From the NCBI RefSeq assembly GCF_051014685.1, contig NW_027478419.1, forward strand, positions 1,488,001 through 1,552,000: a stretch of 64,000 nucleotides of DNA, in the 5' to 3' direction. The stretch's first letter is position 1. Every line of letters starts with the position of its first letter. The notes under the pieces were generated by a model that was not told the DNA's origin, did no database searches, and was given only the letters and a program-made list of their open reading frames with translations. Shown here piece after piece: positions 1 to 12,400 of this stretch. Both the position numbers and the translations under genes were made by a program. The DNA comes from Ptiloglossa arizonensis (Eukaryota; Arthropoda; Insecta; Hymenoptera; Colletidae).

Positions 1-1129
1 CAAAATTTCTGTTGCATCTGAAAGTAGAATCTCGCCCGATTACAACCGTGTGCGTACTTCTCCCCTAGGCCGTTCTAGTCATTCGTTTCGAGAATCAGAA
101 CTGCGAAAATTTTGAGTTCCTCAAGCGTTTCTTACCTCCAAACTGCCATATCTCGCGAACGGTTTGACCAATCCGCATAATTTCTGTTGCATCTGAAAGT
201 AGAAACTCGCCCGATTACAACGGTAGGTGTAGTTTTCCCCTAGGCCGTTCTAGTTATTCGTTTCGAGCATCAGAACTGCGAAAATTTTGAGTTTCTCAAG
301 CGTTTCTCACCTCCAAACTGCCATATCTCGCGAACGGATTGATCAATCCGAAAAATTTCTGTTGCATCTGAAAGTAGAAACTCGCCCGATAACAACGGTA
401 GGTGTAGTCTTCCCCTAGGCCGTTCTAGTTATTCGTTTCGAGCATCAGAACTGCGAAAATTTTGAGTTCCTCAAGCGTTTCTTACCTCCAAACTGCCATA
501 TCTCGCGAACGGTTTGACCAATCCGCATAATTTCTGTTGCATCTGAAAGTAGAAGCTCGCCCGATTACAACGGTATGCGTACTTCTACCCTAGGCCGTTC
601 TAGTCATTCGTTTCGAGCATCAGAACTGCGAAAATTTTGAGTTTCTCAAGCGTTTCTTACCTCCAAACTGCCATATCTCGCGAACGGATTTACCAATCCG
701 CAAAATTTCTGTTGCATCTGAAAGTAGAAACTCGCCCGATTACATCGGTATGCGTACTTTTCCCCTAGGCCGTTCTAGTTATTCGTTTCGAGCATCAGAA
801 CTGCGAAAATTATGAGTTCCTCAAGCGTTTCTTACCTCCAAACTGCCATATCTCGCGAACGGATTGACCAATCCGCATAATTTCTGTTGCATCTGAAAGT
901 AGAAACTCGCCCGATTACAACGGTATGCGTACTTCTCCCCTAGGCCGTTCTAGTCATTCGTTTCGAGCATCAGAACTGCGAAAATTTTGAGTTTCTCAAG
1001 CGTTACATATCTCCAAACTGCCATATCTCGCGAACTGATTGATCAATCCGCAAAATTTCTGTTGCATCTGAAAGTAGAAACTCGCCCGATTACAACGGTA
1101 TGCGCACTTTTCCCCTAGGCGGTTCTAGT

Positions 1130-2740
1130 TATTCGTTTCGAGCATCAGAACTGCGAAAATTTTGAGTTTCTCAAGCGTTTCTTACCTCCAAACTGCCATA
1201 TCTCGCGAACGGATTGATCAATCCGAAAAATTTCTGTTGCATCTGAAAGTAGAAACTCGCCCGATTACAACGGTAGGTGTAGTTTTCCCCTAGACCGTTC
1301 TAGTTATTCGTTTCGAGCATCAGAACTGCGAAAATTTTGAGTTCCTCAAGCGTTTCTTACCTCCAAAGTGCCATATCTCGCGAACGGATGGACCAATCCG
1401 CAAAATTTCTATTGCATCTGAAAGTAGAAACTCGCCCGATTACAACGGTATGCGTACTCTTCCCCTAGGCCGTTCTAGTTACTCGTTTCGAGCATCAGAA
1501 CTGCGAAAATTTTGAGTTCCTCAAGCGTTTCTTACATCCAAACTGCCATATCTCGCGAACGGATTGACCGATCCGCAAAATTTCTGTTGCATCTGAAAGT
1601 AGAAACTCGCCCGATTACAACGGTATGCGCACTTTTCCCCTATGCCGTTCTAGTTATTCGTTTCGAGCATCAGAACTGCGAAAATTTTGAGTTTCTCAAG
1701 CGTTTCTCACCTCCAAACTGCCATATCTCGCGAACGGATTGACCAATCCGCAAACTTTCTGTTGCATCTGAAAGTAGAAACTCGCCCGATTACAACGGTA
1801 GGTGTACTCTTCCCCTAGGCCGTTCTAGTTACTCGTTTCGAGCATCAGAACTGCGAAAATTTTGAGTTCCTCAAGCGTTTCTTACATCCAAACTGCCATA
1901 TCTCGCGAACGGATTGACCGATCCGCAAAATTTCTGTTGCATCTGAAAGTAGAAACTCGCCCGATTACAACGGTATGCGCACTTTTCCCCTATGCCGTTC
2001 TAGTTATTCGTTTCGAGCATCAGAACTGCGAAAATTTTGAGTTTCTCAAGCGCTTCTTATCTCCAAACTGCCATATCTCGCGAACGGATTGATCAATCCG
2101 CAAAATTTCTGTTGCAGCTGAAAGTAGAAACTCGCCCGATTACAACGGTATGGGCACTTTTCCCCTAGGCCGTTCTAGTTATTTGTGTCGAGAATCAGAA
2201 CTGCGAAAATTTTGAGTTTCTCAAGCGTTTCTTACCTCCAAACTGCCATATCTCGCGAACGGATTTACCAATCCGCAAAATTTCTGTTGCATCTGAAAGT
2301 AGAAACTCGCCCGATTACAACGGTATGCGCAATTTTCCCCTAGGCCGTTCTAGTTATTCGTTTCGAGCATCAGAACTGCGAAAATTTTGAGTTTCTCAAG
2401 CGTTTCTTACCTCCAAACTGCCATATCTCGCGAACGGATTGATCAATCCGAAAAATTTCTGTTGCATCTGAAAGTAGAAACTCGCCCGATTACAACGGTA
2501 GGTGTAGTTTTCCCCTAGACCGTTCTAGTTATTCGTTTCGAGCATCAGAACTGCGAAAATTTTGAGTTCCTCAAGCGTTTCTTACCTCCAAAGTGCCATA
2601 TCTCGCGAACGGATGGACCAATCCGCAAAATTTCTATTGCATCTGAAAGTAGAAACTCGCCCGATTACAACGGTATGCGTACTCTTCCCCTAGGCCGTTC
2701 TAGTTACTCGTTTCGAGCATCAGAACTGCGAAAATTTTGA
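1130..2740 (+). repeat. 7-monomer (1,225-bp) duplicated segment
   Basis: About 1,130-1,515 recurs at 2,355-2,740, offset 1,225. Shared rare variants are 'aatccgaaaaat', 'cctagaccg', 'aagtgccat', 'ggatggacc', 'tctattgc' and 'gtactcttcc'. The similarity stops where the first copy has 'gttcctc...cttacatcc' and the second 'gtttctc...cttatctcc'. This block overlaps the dimer duplication, so the two events are nested. Confidence 0.7.
1454..2061 (+). repeat. Dimer (350-bp) tandem duplication
   Basis: About 1,454-1,711 repeats at 1,804-2,061, offset 350. Both copies carry 'gtactcttcc', 'gttactcg', 'gagttcctc', 'cttacatcc', 'gaccgatccg' and 'cctatgccg'. This is the shortest clear higher-order duplication in the window. 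It shows that exchange out of register by two monomers occurred recently, because the linked rare variants are still intact. Confidence 0.75.
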
Positions 2741-4594
2741 GTTTCTCAAGCGTTTCTTATCTCCAAACTGCCATATCTCGCGAACGGATTGATCAATCCG
2801 CAAAATTTCTGTTGCATCTGAAAGTAGAAACTCGCCCGATTACAACGGTAGGTGTAGTTTTCCCCTAGGCCGTTCTAGTTATTCGTTTCGAGCATCAGAA
2901 CTGCGAAAATTTTGAGTTCCTCAAGCGTTTCTTACCTCCAAACTGCCATATCTCGCGAACGGTTTGACCAATCCGCATAATTTCTGTTGCATCTGAAAGT
3001 AGAAGCTCGCCCGATTACAACGGTATGCGTACTTCTACCCTAGGCCGTTCTAGTCATTCGTTTCGAGCATCAGAACTGCGAAAATTTTGAGTTTCTCAAG
3101 CGTTTCTTATCTCGAAACTGCCATATCTCGCGAACGGATTGATCAATCCGCAAAATTTCTGTTGCATCTGAAAGTAGAATCTCGCCCAATTACAACCGTG
3201 TGCGTACTTCTCCCCTAGGCCGTTCTAGTCATTCGTTTCGAGAATCAGAACTGCGAAAATTTTGAGTTCCTCAAGCGTTTCTTACCTCCAAACTGCCATA
3301 TCTCGCGAACGGTTTGACCAATCCGCATAATTTCTGTTGCATCTGAAAGTAGAAACTCGCCCGATTACAACGGTAGGTGTAGTTTTCCCCTAGGCCGTTC
3401 TAGTTATTCGTTTCGAGCATCAGAACTGCGAAAATTTTGAGTTTCTCAAGCGTTTCTCACCTCCAAACTGCCATATCTCGCGAACGGATTGATCAATCCG
3501 AAAAATTTCTGTTGCATCTGAAAGTAGAAACTCGCCCGATAACAACGGTAGGTGTAGTCTTCCCCTAGGCCGTTCTAGTTATTCGTTTCGAGCATCAGAA
3601 CTGCGAAAATTTTGAGTTCCTCAAGCGTTTCTTACCTCCAAACTGCCATATCTCGCGAACGGTTTGACCAATCCGCATAATTTCTGTTGCATCTGAAAGT
3701 AGAAGCTCGCCCGATTACAACGGTATGCGTACTTCTACCCTAGGCCGTTCTAGTCATTCGTTTCGAGCATCAGAACTGCGAAAATTTTGAGTTTCTCAAG
3801 CGTTTCTTATCTCGAAACTGCCATATCTCGCGAACGGATTGATCAATCCGCAAAATTTCTGTTGCATCTGAAAGTAGAATCTCGCCCGATTACAACCGTG
3901 TGCGTACTTCTCCCCTAGGCCGTTCTAGTCATTCGTTTCGAGAATCAGAACTGCGAAAATTTTGAGTTTCTCAAGCGTTTCTTACCTCCAAACTGCCATA
4001 TCTCGCGAACGGATTTACCAATCCGCAAAATTTCTGTTGCATCTGAAAGTAGAAACTCGCCCGATTACATCGGTATGCGTACTTTTCCCCTAGGCCGTTC
4101 TAGTTATTCGTTTCGAGCATCAGAACTGCGAAAATTATGAGTTCCTCAAGCGTTTCTTACCTCCAAACTGCCATATCTCGCGAACGGATTGACCAATCCG
4201 CATAATTTCTGTTGCATCTGAAAGTAGAAACTCGCCCGATTACAACGGTATGCGTACTTCTCCCCTAGGCCGTTCTAGTCATTCGTTTCGAGCATCAGAA
4301 CTGCGAAAATTTTGAGTTTCTCAAGCGTTACATATCTCCAAACTGCCATATCTCGCGAACTGATTGATCAATCCGCAAAATTTCTGTTGCATCTGAAAGT
4401 AGAAACTCGCCCGATTACAACGGTATGCGCACTTTTCCCCTAGGCGGTTCTAGTTATTCGTTTCGAGCATCAGAACTGCGAAAATTTTGAGTTTCTCAAG
4501 CGTTTCTCACCTCCAAACTGCCATACCTCGCGAACGGATTGACCAATCCGCAAAATTTCTGTTGCATCTGAAAGTAGAAACTCGCCCGATTACA

Positions 4595-6430
4595 ACAGTA
4601 GGTGTAGTTTTTCCCTAGGCCGTTCCAGTTATTCATTTCGAGCATCAGAACTGCGAAAATTTTGAGTTTCACAAGCGTTTGTTACTTCCAAACTGTCATA
4701 TCTCGTGAACGGATTGACCAATCCGCAAAATTTCTGTTGCATTTGAAAGTAGAAACTCGCCCGATTACAACGGTATGCGCACTTTTCCCCTGGGCCGTTC
4801 TAGTTATTCGTTTCGAGCATCAGAACTGCGAAAATTTTGAGTTTCTAAAGCGTTTCTTATCTCCAAACTGCCATATCTCGCGAACGGATTGATCAGTCCG
4901 CAAAATTTCTGTTGCATCTGAAAGTAGAAACTCGCCCGATTACAACGGTATGTGTTGTTTTCCCCTAGGCCGTTCCAGTTATTCATCTCGAGCATCAGAA
5001 CTGCAAGAATTTTGAATTTCTCAAGCGTTTCTTACTTCCAAACTGCCATATCTCGCGAACGGATCGACCAATCCGCAAAATTTCTGCTGCATCTGAAAGT
5101 AGAAACTCGCCCGATTACATCGGTGTGCGTACTTTTCCCATAGGCCGTTCTAGTTACTCGTTTCGAGCGTCAGAACTGCGAAAATTTTGAGTTTCTCAAG
5201 CGTTTCTTATCTCCAAACTGCCATATCTCGCGAACGGATTGATCAATCCGCAAAATTTCTGTTGCATCTGAAAGTAGAAACTCGCCCGATTACAACGGTA
5301 TGCGTACTTCTCCCCTAGGCCGTTCTAGTCATTCGTTTGGAGCATCAGAACTGCGAAAATTTTGAGTTTCTCAAGCGTTTCTTACATCCAAACTGCCATA
5401 TCTCGCGAACGGAATGACCAATCCGCAAAATTTCTGTTGCATCTGAAAGTAGAAACTCGCCCGATTACAACGGTATGTGTAGTTTTCCCCTAGGCCGTTC
5501 CAGTTATTCGTTTCGAGCATCAGAACTGCGAAAATTTTGAGTTTCTCAAGCGTTTCTTACATCCAAACTGCCATATCTCGCGAACGGATTGACCGATCCG
5601 CAAAATTTCTGTTGCATCTGAAAGTAGAAACTCGCCCGATTACAACGGTATGCGCACTTTTCCCCTAGGCCGTTCTAGTTATTCGTTTCGAGCATCAGAA
5701 CTGCGAAAATTTTGAGTTTCTCAAGCGTTTCTTATCTCCAAACTGCCATATCTCGCGAACGGATTGATCAATCCGCAAAATTTCTGTTGCAGCTGAAAGT
5801 AGAAACTCGCCCGATTACAACGGTATGGGCACTTTTCCCCTAGGCCGTTCTAGTTATTTGTGTCGAGCATCAGAACTGCGAAAATTTTGAGTTTCTCAAG
5901 CGTTTCTTACCTCCAACCTGCCATATCTCGCGAACGGATTGACCAATCCGCAAAATTTCTGTTGCATGTGAAAGTAGAAACTCGCCCGATTACAACGGTA
6001 TGCGTACTTTTCCCCTAGGCCGTTCTAGTCATTCGTTTCGAGCATCAGAACTGCGAAAATTTTGAGTTTCTCAAGCGTTTCTTACCTCCAAACTGCCATA
6101 TCTCGCGAACGGAATGACCAATCCGCAAAATTTCTGTTACATTTGAAAGTAGAAACTCGCCCGATTACAACGGTATGCGTACTTCTCCCCTAGGCCGTTC
6201 TAGTCATTCGTTTCGAGCATCAGAACTGCGAAAATTTTGAGTTTCTCAAGCGTTTCTTATCTGCAAACTGCCATATCTCGCGAACGGATTGATCAATCCG
6301 CAAAATTTCTGTTGCATCGGAAAGTAGAAACTCGCCCGATTACAACGGTGTGTGTAGTTTTCCCCTAGGCCGTTCTAGTTATTCGTTTCGAGCATCAGAA
6401 CTGCGAAAATTTTGAGTTTCTCAAGCGTTT
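4595..6430 (+). repeat. Long-range shared block, copy 1 (copies near 16.1 and 22.3 kb)
   Basis: This ten-monomer block recurs at about 22,270-24,105 (offset 17,675 = 101 monomers). Its first half recurs at about 16,145-17,000 (offset 11,550 = 66 monomers). Past about 17,000 the middle copy lacks one monomer and the offset becomes 11,375. Linked rare variants include 'agtttttccc', 'tcgtgaacgg', 'cacaagcgtttg', 'ctgcaagaatt', 'gttgcagctg', 'ctccaacctg' and 'gcatgtgaaag'. The block ends where 6,436 reads 'ttccaaactg' and 24,111 reads 'ctccaaagtg'. Confidence 0.8.
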
Positions 6431-9400
6431 CTTACTTCCAAACTGCCATATCTCGCGAACGGAATGACCAATCCGCAAAATTTCTGTTGCATCTGAAAGT
6501 AGAAACTCGCCCGATTACAACGGTATGTGTAGTTTTCCCCTTGGCCGTTCCAGTTATTCGTTTCGAGCATCAAAACTGCGAAAATTTTGAGTTCCTCAAG
6601 CGTTTCTTACATCCAAACTGCCATATCTCGCGAACGGATTGACCGATCCGCAAAATTTCTGTTGCATCTGAAAGTAGAAACTCGCCCGATTACAACGGTA
6701 TGCGCACTTTTCCCCTATGCCGTTCTAGTTATTCGTTTCGAGCATCAGAACTGCGAAAATTTTGAGTTTCTCAAGCGTTTCTCACCTCCAAACTGCCATA
6801 TCTCGCGAACGGATTGACCAATCCGCAAACTTTCTGTTGCATCTGAAAGTAGAAACTCGCCCGATTACAACGGTATGCGCACTTTTCCCCTAGGCCGTTC
6901 TAGTTATTCGTTTCGAGCATCAGAACTGCGAAAATTTTGAGTTTCTCAAGCGTTTCTTACCTCCAAACTGCCATATCTCGCGAACGGATTTACCAATCCG
7001 CAAAATTTCTGTTGCATCTGAAAGCAGAAACTCGCCCGATTACAACGGTATGCGTACTTTTCCCCTAGGCCGTCCTAGTTACTCGTTTCGAGCATCAAAA
7101 CTGCGAAAATTTTGAGTTTCTCAAGCGTTTCTTATCTCCAAACTGCCATATCTCGCGAACGGATTGATCAATCCGCAAAATTTCTGTTGCATTTGAAAGT
7201 AGAAACTCGCCCGATTACAACGGTATGCGTACTTTTCCCCTAGGCCGTTCTACTTACTCGTTTCGAGCGTCAGAACTGCGAAAATTTTGAGTTTCTCAAG
7301 CGTTTCTTATCTCCAAACTGCCATATCTCGCGAACGGATTGATCAATCCGCAAAATTTCTGTTGCACCTGAAAGTAGAAACTCGCCCGATTACAACGGTA
7401 TGCGTACTTCTCCTCTAGGCCGTTCTAGTCATTCGTTTCGAGCATCAGAACTGCGAAAATTTTGAGTTTCTCAAGCGTTTCTTACCTCCAAACTGCCATA
7501 TCTCGCGAACGGATTGATCAATCCGAAAAATTTCTGTTGCATTTGAAAGTAGAAACTCGCCCGATTACAACGGTATGCGCACTTTTCCCCTGGGCCGTTC
7601 TAGTTATTCGTTTCGAGCATCAGAACTGCGAAAATTTTGAGTTTCTGAAGCGTTTCTTATCTCCAAACTGCCATATCTCGCGAACGGATTGATCAATCCG
7701 CAAAATTTCTGTTGCATCTGAAAGTAGAAACTCGCCCGATTACAACGGTAGGTGTAGTTTTCCCCTAGGCCGTTCTAGATATTCGTTTCGAGCATCAGAA
7801 CTGCGAAAATTTTGAGTTCCTCAAGCGTTTCTTACCTCCAAACTGCCATATCTCGCGAACGGATTGACCAATCCGCAAAATTTCTGTTGCATCTGAAAGT
7901 AGAAACTCGCCCGATTACCACGGTATGCGTACTTTTCCCCTAGGCCGTTCTAGTTACTCGTTTCGAGCATCAGAACTGCGAAAATTTTGAGTTTCTCAAG
8001 CGTTTCTTATCTCCAAACTGCCATATCTCGCGAACGGATTGATCAATCCGCAAAATTTCTGTTGCATCTGAAAGTAGAATCTCGCCCGATTACAACGGTA
8101 TGCGTACTTCTCCCCTAGGCCGTTCTAGTCATTCGTTTCGAGAATCAGAACTGCGAAAATTTTGAGTTTCTCAAGCGTTTCTTACCTCCAAACTGCCATA
8201 TCTCGCGAACGGATTTACCAATCCGCAAAATTTCTGTTGCATCTGAAAGTAGAAACTCGCCCGATTACAACGGTATGCGTACTTTTCCCCTAGGCCGTTC
8301 TAGTTACTCGTTTCGAGCATCAGAACTGCGAAAATTTTGAGTTTCTCAAGCGTTTCTTATCTCCAAACTGCCATATCTCGCGAACGGATTGATCAATCCG
8401 CAAAAGTTCTGTTGCATCTGAAAGTAGAAACTCGCCCGATTACATCGGTATGCGTACTTTTCCCCTAGGCCGTTCTAGTTATTCGTTTCGAGCATCAGAA
8501 CTGCGAAAATTTTGAGTTCCTCAAGCGTTTCTTACCTCCAAACTGCCATATCTCGCGAACGGATTGATCAATCCGAAAAATTTCTGTTGCATCTGAAAGT
8601 AGAAACTCGCCCGATTACAACGGTAGGTGTAGTTTTCCCCTAGACCGTTCTAGTTATTCGTTTCGAGCATCAGAACTGCGAAAATTTTGAGTTCCTCAAG
8701 CGTTTCTTACCTCCAAAGTGCCGTATCTCGCGAACGGATGGACCAATCCGCAAAATTTCTATTGCATCTGAAAGTAGAAACTCGCCCGATTACAACGGTA
8801 TGCGCACTTTTCCCCTAGGCGGTTCTAGTTATTCGTTTCGAGCATCAGAACTGCGAAAATTTTGAGTTTCTCAAGCGTTTCTCACCTCCAAACTGCCATA
8901 CCTCGCGAACGGATTGACCAATCCGCAAAATTTCTGTTGCATCTGAAGGTAGAAACTCGCCCGATTACAACGGTATGCGCAATTTTCCCCTAGGCCGTTC
9001 TAGTTATTCGTTTCGAGCATCAGAACTGCGAAAATTTTGAGTTTCTCAAGCGTTTCTTACCTCCAAACTGCCATATCTCGCGAACGGATTGATCAATCCG
9101 AAAAATTTCTGTTGCATCTGAAAGTAGAAACTCGCCCGATTACAACGGTAGGTGTAGTTTTCCCCTAGACCGTTCTAGTTATTCGTTTCGAGCATCAGAA
9201 CTGCGAAAATTTTGAGTTCCTCGAGCGTTTCTTACCTCCAAAGTGCCGTATCTCGCGAACGGATGGACCAATCCGCAAAATTTCTATTGCATCTGAAAGT
9301 AGAAACTCGCCCGATTACAACGGTATGCGTACTTTTCCCCTAGGCCGTTCTAGTTACTCGTTTCGAGCATCAGAACTGCGAAAATTTTGAGTTTCTCAAG

Positions 9401-12400
9401 CGTTTCTTATCTCCAAACTGCCATATCTCGCGAACGGATTGATCAATCCGCAAAATTTCTGTTGCATCTGAAAGTAGAAACTCGCCCGATTACAACGGTA
9501 GGTGTAGTTTTCCCCTAGGCCGTTCTAGTTATTCGTTTCGAGCATCAGAACTGCGAAAATTTTGAGTTCCTCAAGCGTTTCTTACCTCCAAAGTGCCATA
9601 TCTCGCGAACGGATGGACCAATCCGCAAAATTTCTATTGCATCTGAAAGTAGAAACTCGCCCGATTACAACGGTATGCGTACTCTTCCCCTAGGCCGTTC
9701 TAGTTACTCGTTTCGAGCATCAGAACTGCGAAAATTTTGAGTTTCTCAAGCGTTTCTTATCTCCAAACTGCCATATCTCGCGAACGGATTGATCAATCCG
9801 CAAAATTTCTGTTGCATCTGAAAGTAGAAACTCGCCCGATTACAACGGTAGGTGTAGTTTTCCCCTAGGCCGTTCTAGTTATTCGTTTCGAGCATCAGAA
9901 CTGCGAAAATTTTGAGTTTCTCAAGCGTTTCTCACCTCCAAACTGCCATATCTCGCGAACGGATTGATCAATCCGAAAAATTTCTGTTGCATCTGAAAGT
10001 AGAAACTCGCCCGATAACAACGGTAGGTGTAGTTTTCCCCTAGGCCGTTCTAGTTATTCGTTTCGAGCATCAGAACTGCGAAAATTTTGAGTTCCTCAAG
10101 CGTTTCTTACCTCCACACTGCCATATCTCGCGAACGGTTTGACCAATCCGCATAATTTCTGTTGCATCTGAAAGTAGAAGCGCGCCCGATTACAACGGTA
10201 TGCGTACTTCTACCCTAGGCCGTTCTAGTCATTCGTTTCGAGCATCAGAACTGCGAAAATTTTGAGTTTCTCAAGCGTTTCTTATCTCGAAACTGCCATA
10301 TCTCGCGAATGGATTGATCAATCCGCAAAATTTCTGTTGCATCTGAAAGTAGAATCTCGCCCGATTACAACGGTATGCGTACTTCTCCCCTAGGCCGTTC
10401 TAGTCATTCGTTTCGAGCATCAGAACTGCGAAAATTTTGAGTTTCTCAAGCGTTTCTTATCTGCAAACTGCCATATCTCGCGAACGGATTGATCAATCCG
10501 CAAAATTTCTGTTGCATCGGAAAGTAGAAACTCGCCCGATTACAACGGTGTGTGTAGTTTTCCCCTAGGCCGTTCTAGTTATTCGTTTCGAGCATCAGAA
10601 CTGCGAAAATTTTGAGTTTCTCAAGCGTTTCTTACTTCCAAACTGCCATATCTCGCGAACGGAATGACCAATCCGCAAAATTTCTGTTGCATCTGAAAGT
10701 AGAAACTCGCCCGATTACAACGGTATGTGTAGTTTTCCCCTTGGCCGTTCCAGTTATTCGTTTCGAGCATCAAAACTGCGAAAATTTTGAGTTCCTCAAG
10801 CGTTTCTTACATCCAAACTGCCATATCTCGCGAACGGATTGACCGATCCGCAAAATTTCTGTTGCATCTGAAAGTAGAAACTCGCCCGATTACAACGGTA
10901 TGCGCACTTTTCCCCTATGCCGTTCTAGTTATTCGTTTCGAGCATCAGAACTGCGAAAATTTTGAGTTTCTCAAGCGTTTCTCACCTCCAAACTGCCATA
11001 TCTCGCGAACGGATTGACCAATCCGCAAACTTTCTGTTGCATCTGAAAGTAGAAACTCGCCCGATTACAACGGTATGCGCACTTTTCCCCTAGGCCGTTC
11101 TAGTTATTCGTTTCGAGCATCAGAACTGCGAAAATTTTGAGTTTCTCAAGCGTTTCTTACCTCCAAACTGCCATATCTCGCGAACGGATTTACCAATCCG
11201 CAAAATTTCTGTTGCATCTGAAAGCAGAAACTCGCCCGATTACAACGGTATGCGTACTTTTCCCCTAGGCCGTCCTAGTTACTCGTTTCGAGCATCAAAA
11301 CTGCGAAAATTTTGAGTTTCTCAAGCGTTTCTTATCTCCAAACTGCCATATCTCGCGAACGGATTGATCAATCCGCAAAATTTCTGTTGCATTTGAAAGT
11401 AGAAACTCGCCCGATTACAACGGTATGCGTACTTTTCCCCTAGGCCGTTCTACTTACTCGTTTCGAGCGTCAGAACTGCGAAAATTTTGAGTTTCTCAAG
11501 CGTTTCTTATCTCCAAACTGCCATATCTCGCGAACGGATTGATCAATCCGCAAAATTTCTGTTGCACCTGAAAGTAGAAACTCGCCCGATTACAACGGTA
11601 TGCGTACTTCTCCTCTAGGCCGTTCTAGTCATTCGTTTCGAGCATCAGAACTGCGAAAATTTTGAGTTTCTCAAGCGTTTCTTACCTCCAAACTGCCATA
11701 TCTCGCGAACGGATTGATCAATCCGAAAAATTTCTGTTGCATTTGAAAGTAGAAACTCGCCCGATTACAACGGTATGCGCACTTTTCCCCTGGGCCGTTC
11801 TAGTTATTCGTTTCGAGCATCAGAACTGCGAAAATTTTGAGTTTCTGAAGCGTTTCTTATCTCCAAACTGCCATATCTCGCGAACGGATTGATCAATCCG
11901 CAAAATTTCTGTTGCATCTGAAAGTAGAAACTCGCCCGATTACAACGGTAGGTGTAGTTTTCCCCTAGGCCGTTCTAGATATTCGTTTCGAGCATCAGAA
12001 CTGCGAAAATTTTGAGTTCCTCAAGCGTTTCTTACCTCCAAACTGCCATATCTCGCGAACGGATTGACCAATCCGCAAAATTTCTGTTGCATCTGAAAGT
12101 AGAAACTCGCCCGATTACCACGGTATGCGTACTTTTCCCCTAGGCCGTTCTAGTTACTCGTTTCGAGCATCAGAACTGCGAAAATTTTGAGTTTCTCAAG
12201 CGTTTCTTATCTCCAAACTGCCATATCTCGCGAACGGATTGATCAATCCGCAAAATTTCTGTTGCATCTGAAAGTAGAATCTCGCCCGATTACAACGGTA
12301 TGCGTACTTCTCCCCTAGGCCGTTCTAGTCATTCGTTTCGAGAATCAGAACTGCGAAAATTTTGAGTTTCTCAAGCGTTTCTTACCTCCAAACTGCCATA

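Larger units (their letters stand above)
1..4495 (+). repeat. 18/19-monomer duplicated block
   Basis: Bases 1 to about 650 recur at 3,151-3,800 (offset 3,150 = 18 monomers), sharing the 'ccgtgtgcg' and 'ggtttgacc' variants. Bases about 650-1,170 recur at 3,975-4,495 (offset 3,325 = 19 monomers), sharing 'ggatttacc', 'aattatgag', 'cgttacatat' and 'cgaactgatt'. The one-monomer change of offset shows that a monomer was gained or lost after duplication: an extra monomer with a 'ctcgaaactg' start lies near 3,811. The second part also recurs at about 14,650-15,170, offset 14,000. Confidence 0.8.

Noticed and set aside
1512..2092. Recurring 76-residue open frames on the plus strand (also at 4,662, 6,412, 6,587, 7,462, 10,612, 10,787, 11,662, 15,162, 16,212, 22,337, 30,210, 31,787, 42,820, 42,995, 43,170, 47,023)
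   Set aside because: They are the same satellite phase read again and again. 175 is not a multiple of 3, so each monomer shifts frame and reading stops after about 1.3 monomers. The one I checked at 1,512 begins with TTG, not ATG. Neighbouring copies overlap each other, and no domain or codon bias is visible.
4804..4995. Minus-strand open frames of 63-72 residues (also 15,304, 16,354, 22,129, 22,479, 34,947, 59,411)
   Set aside because: They are reverse-strand readings of the same monomer, present only where substitutions happen to remove a stop. They appear in scattered copies of one block, as expected of chance.
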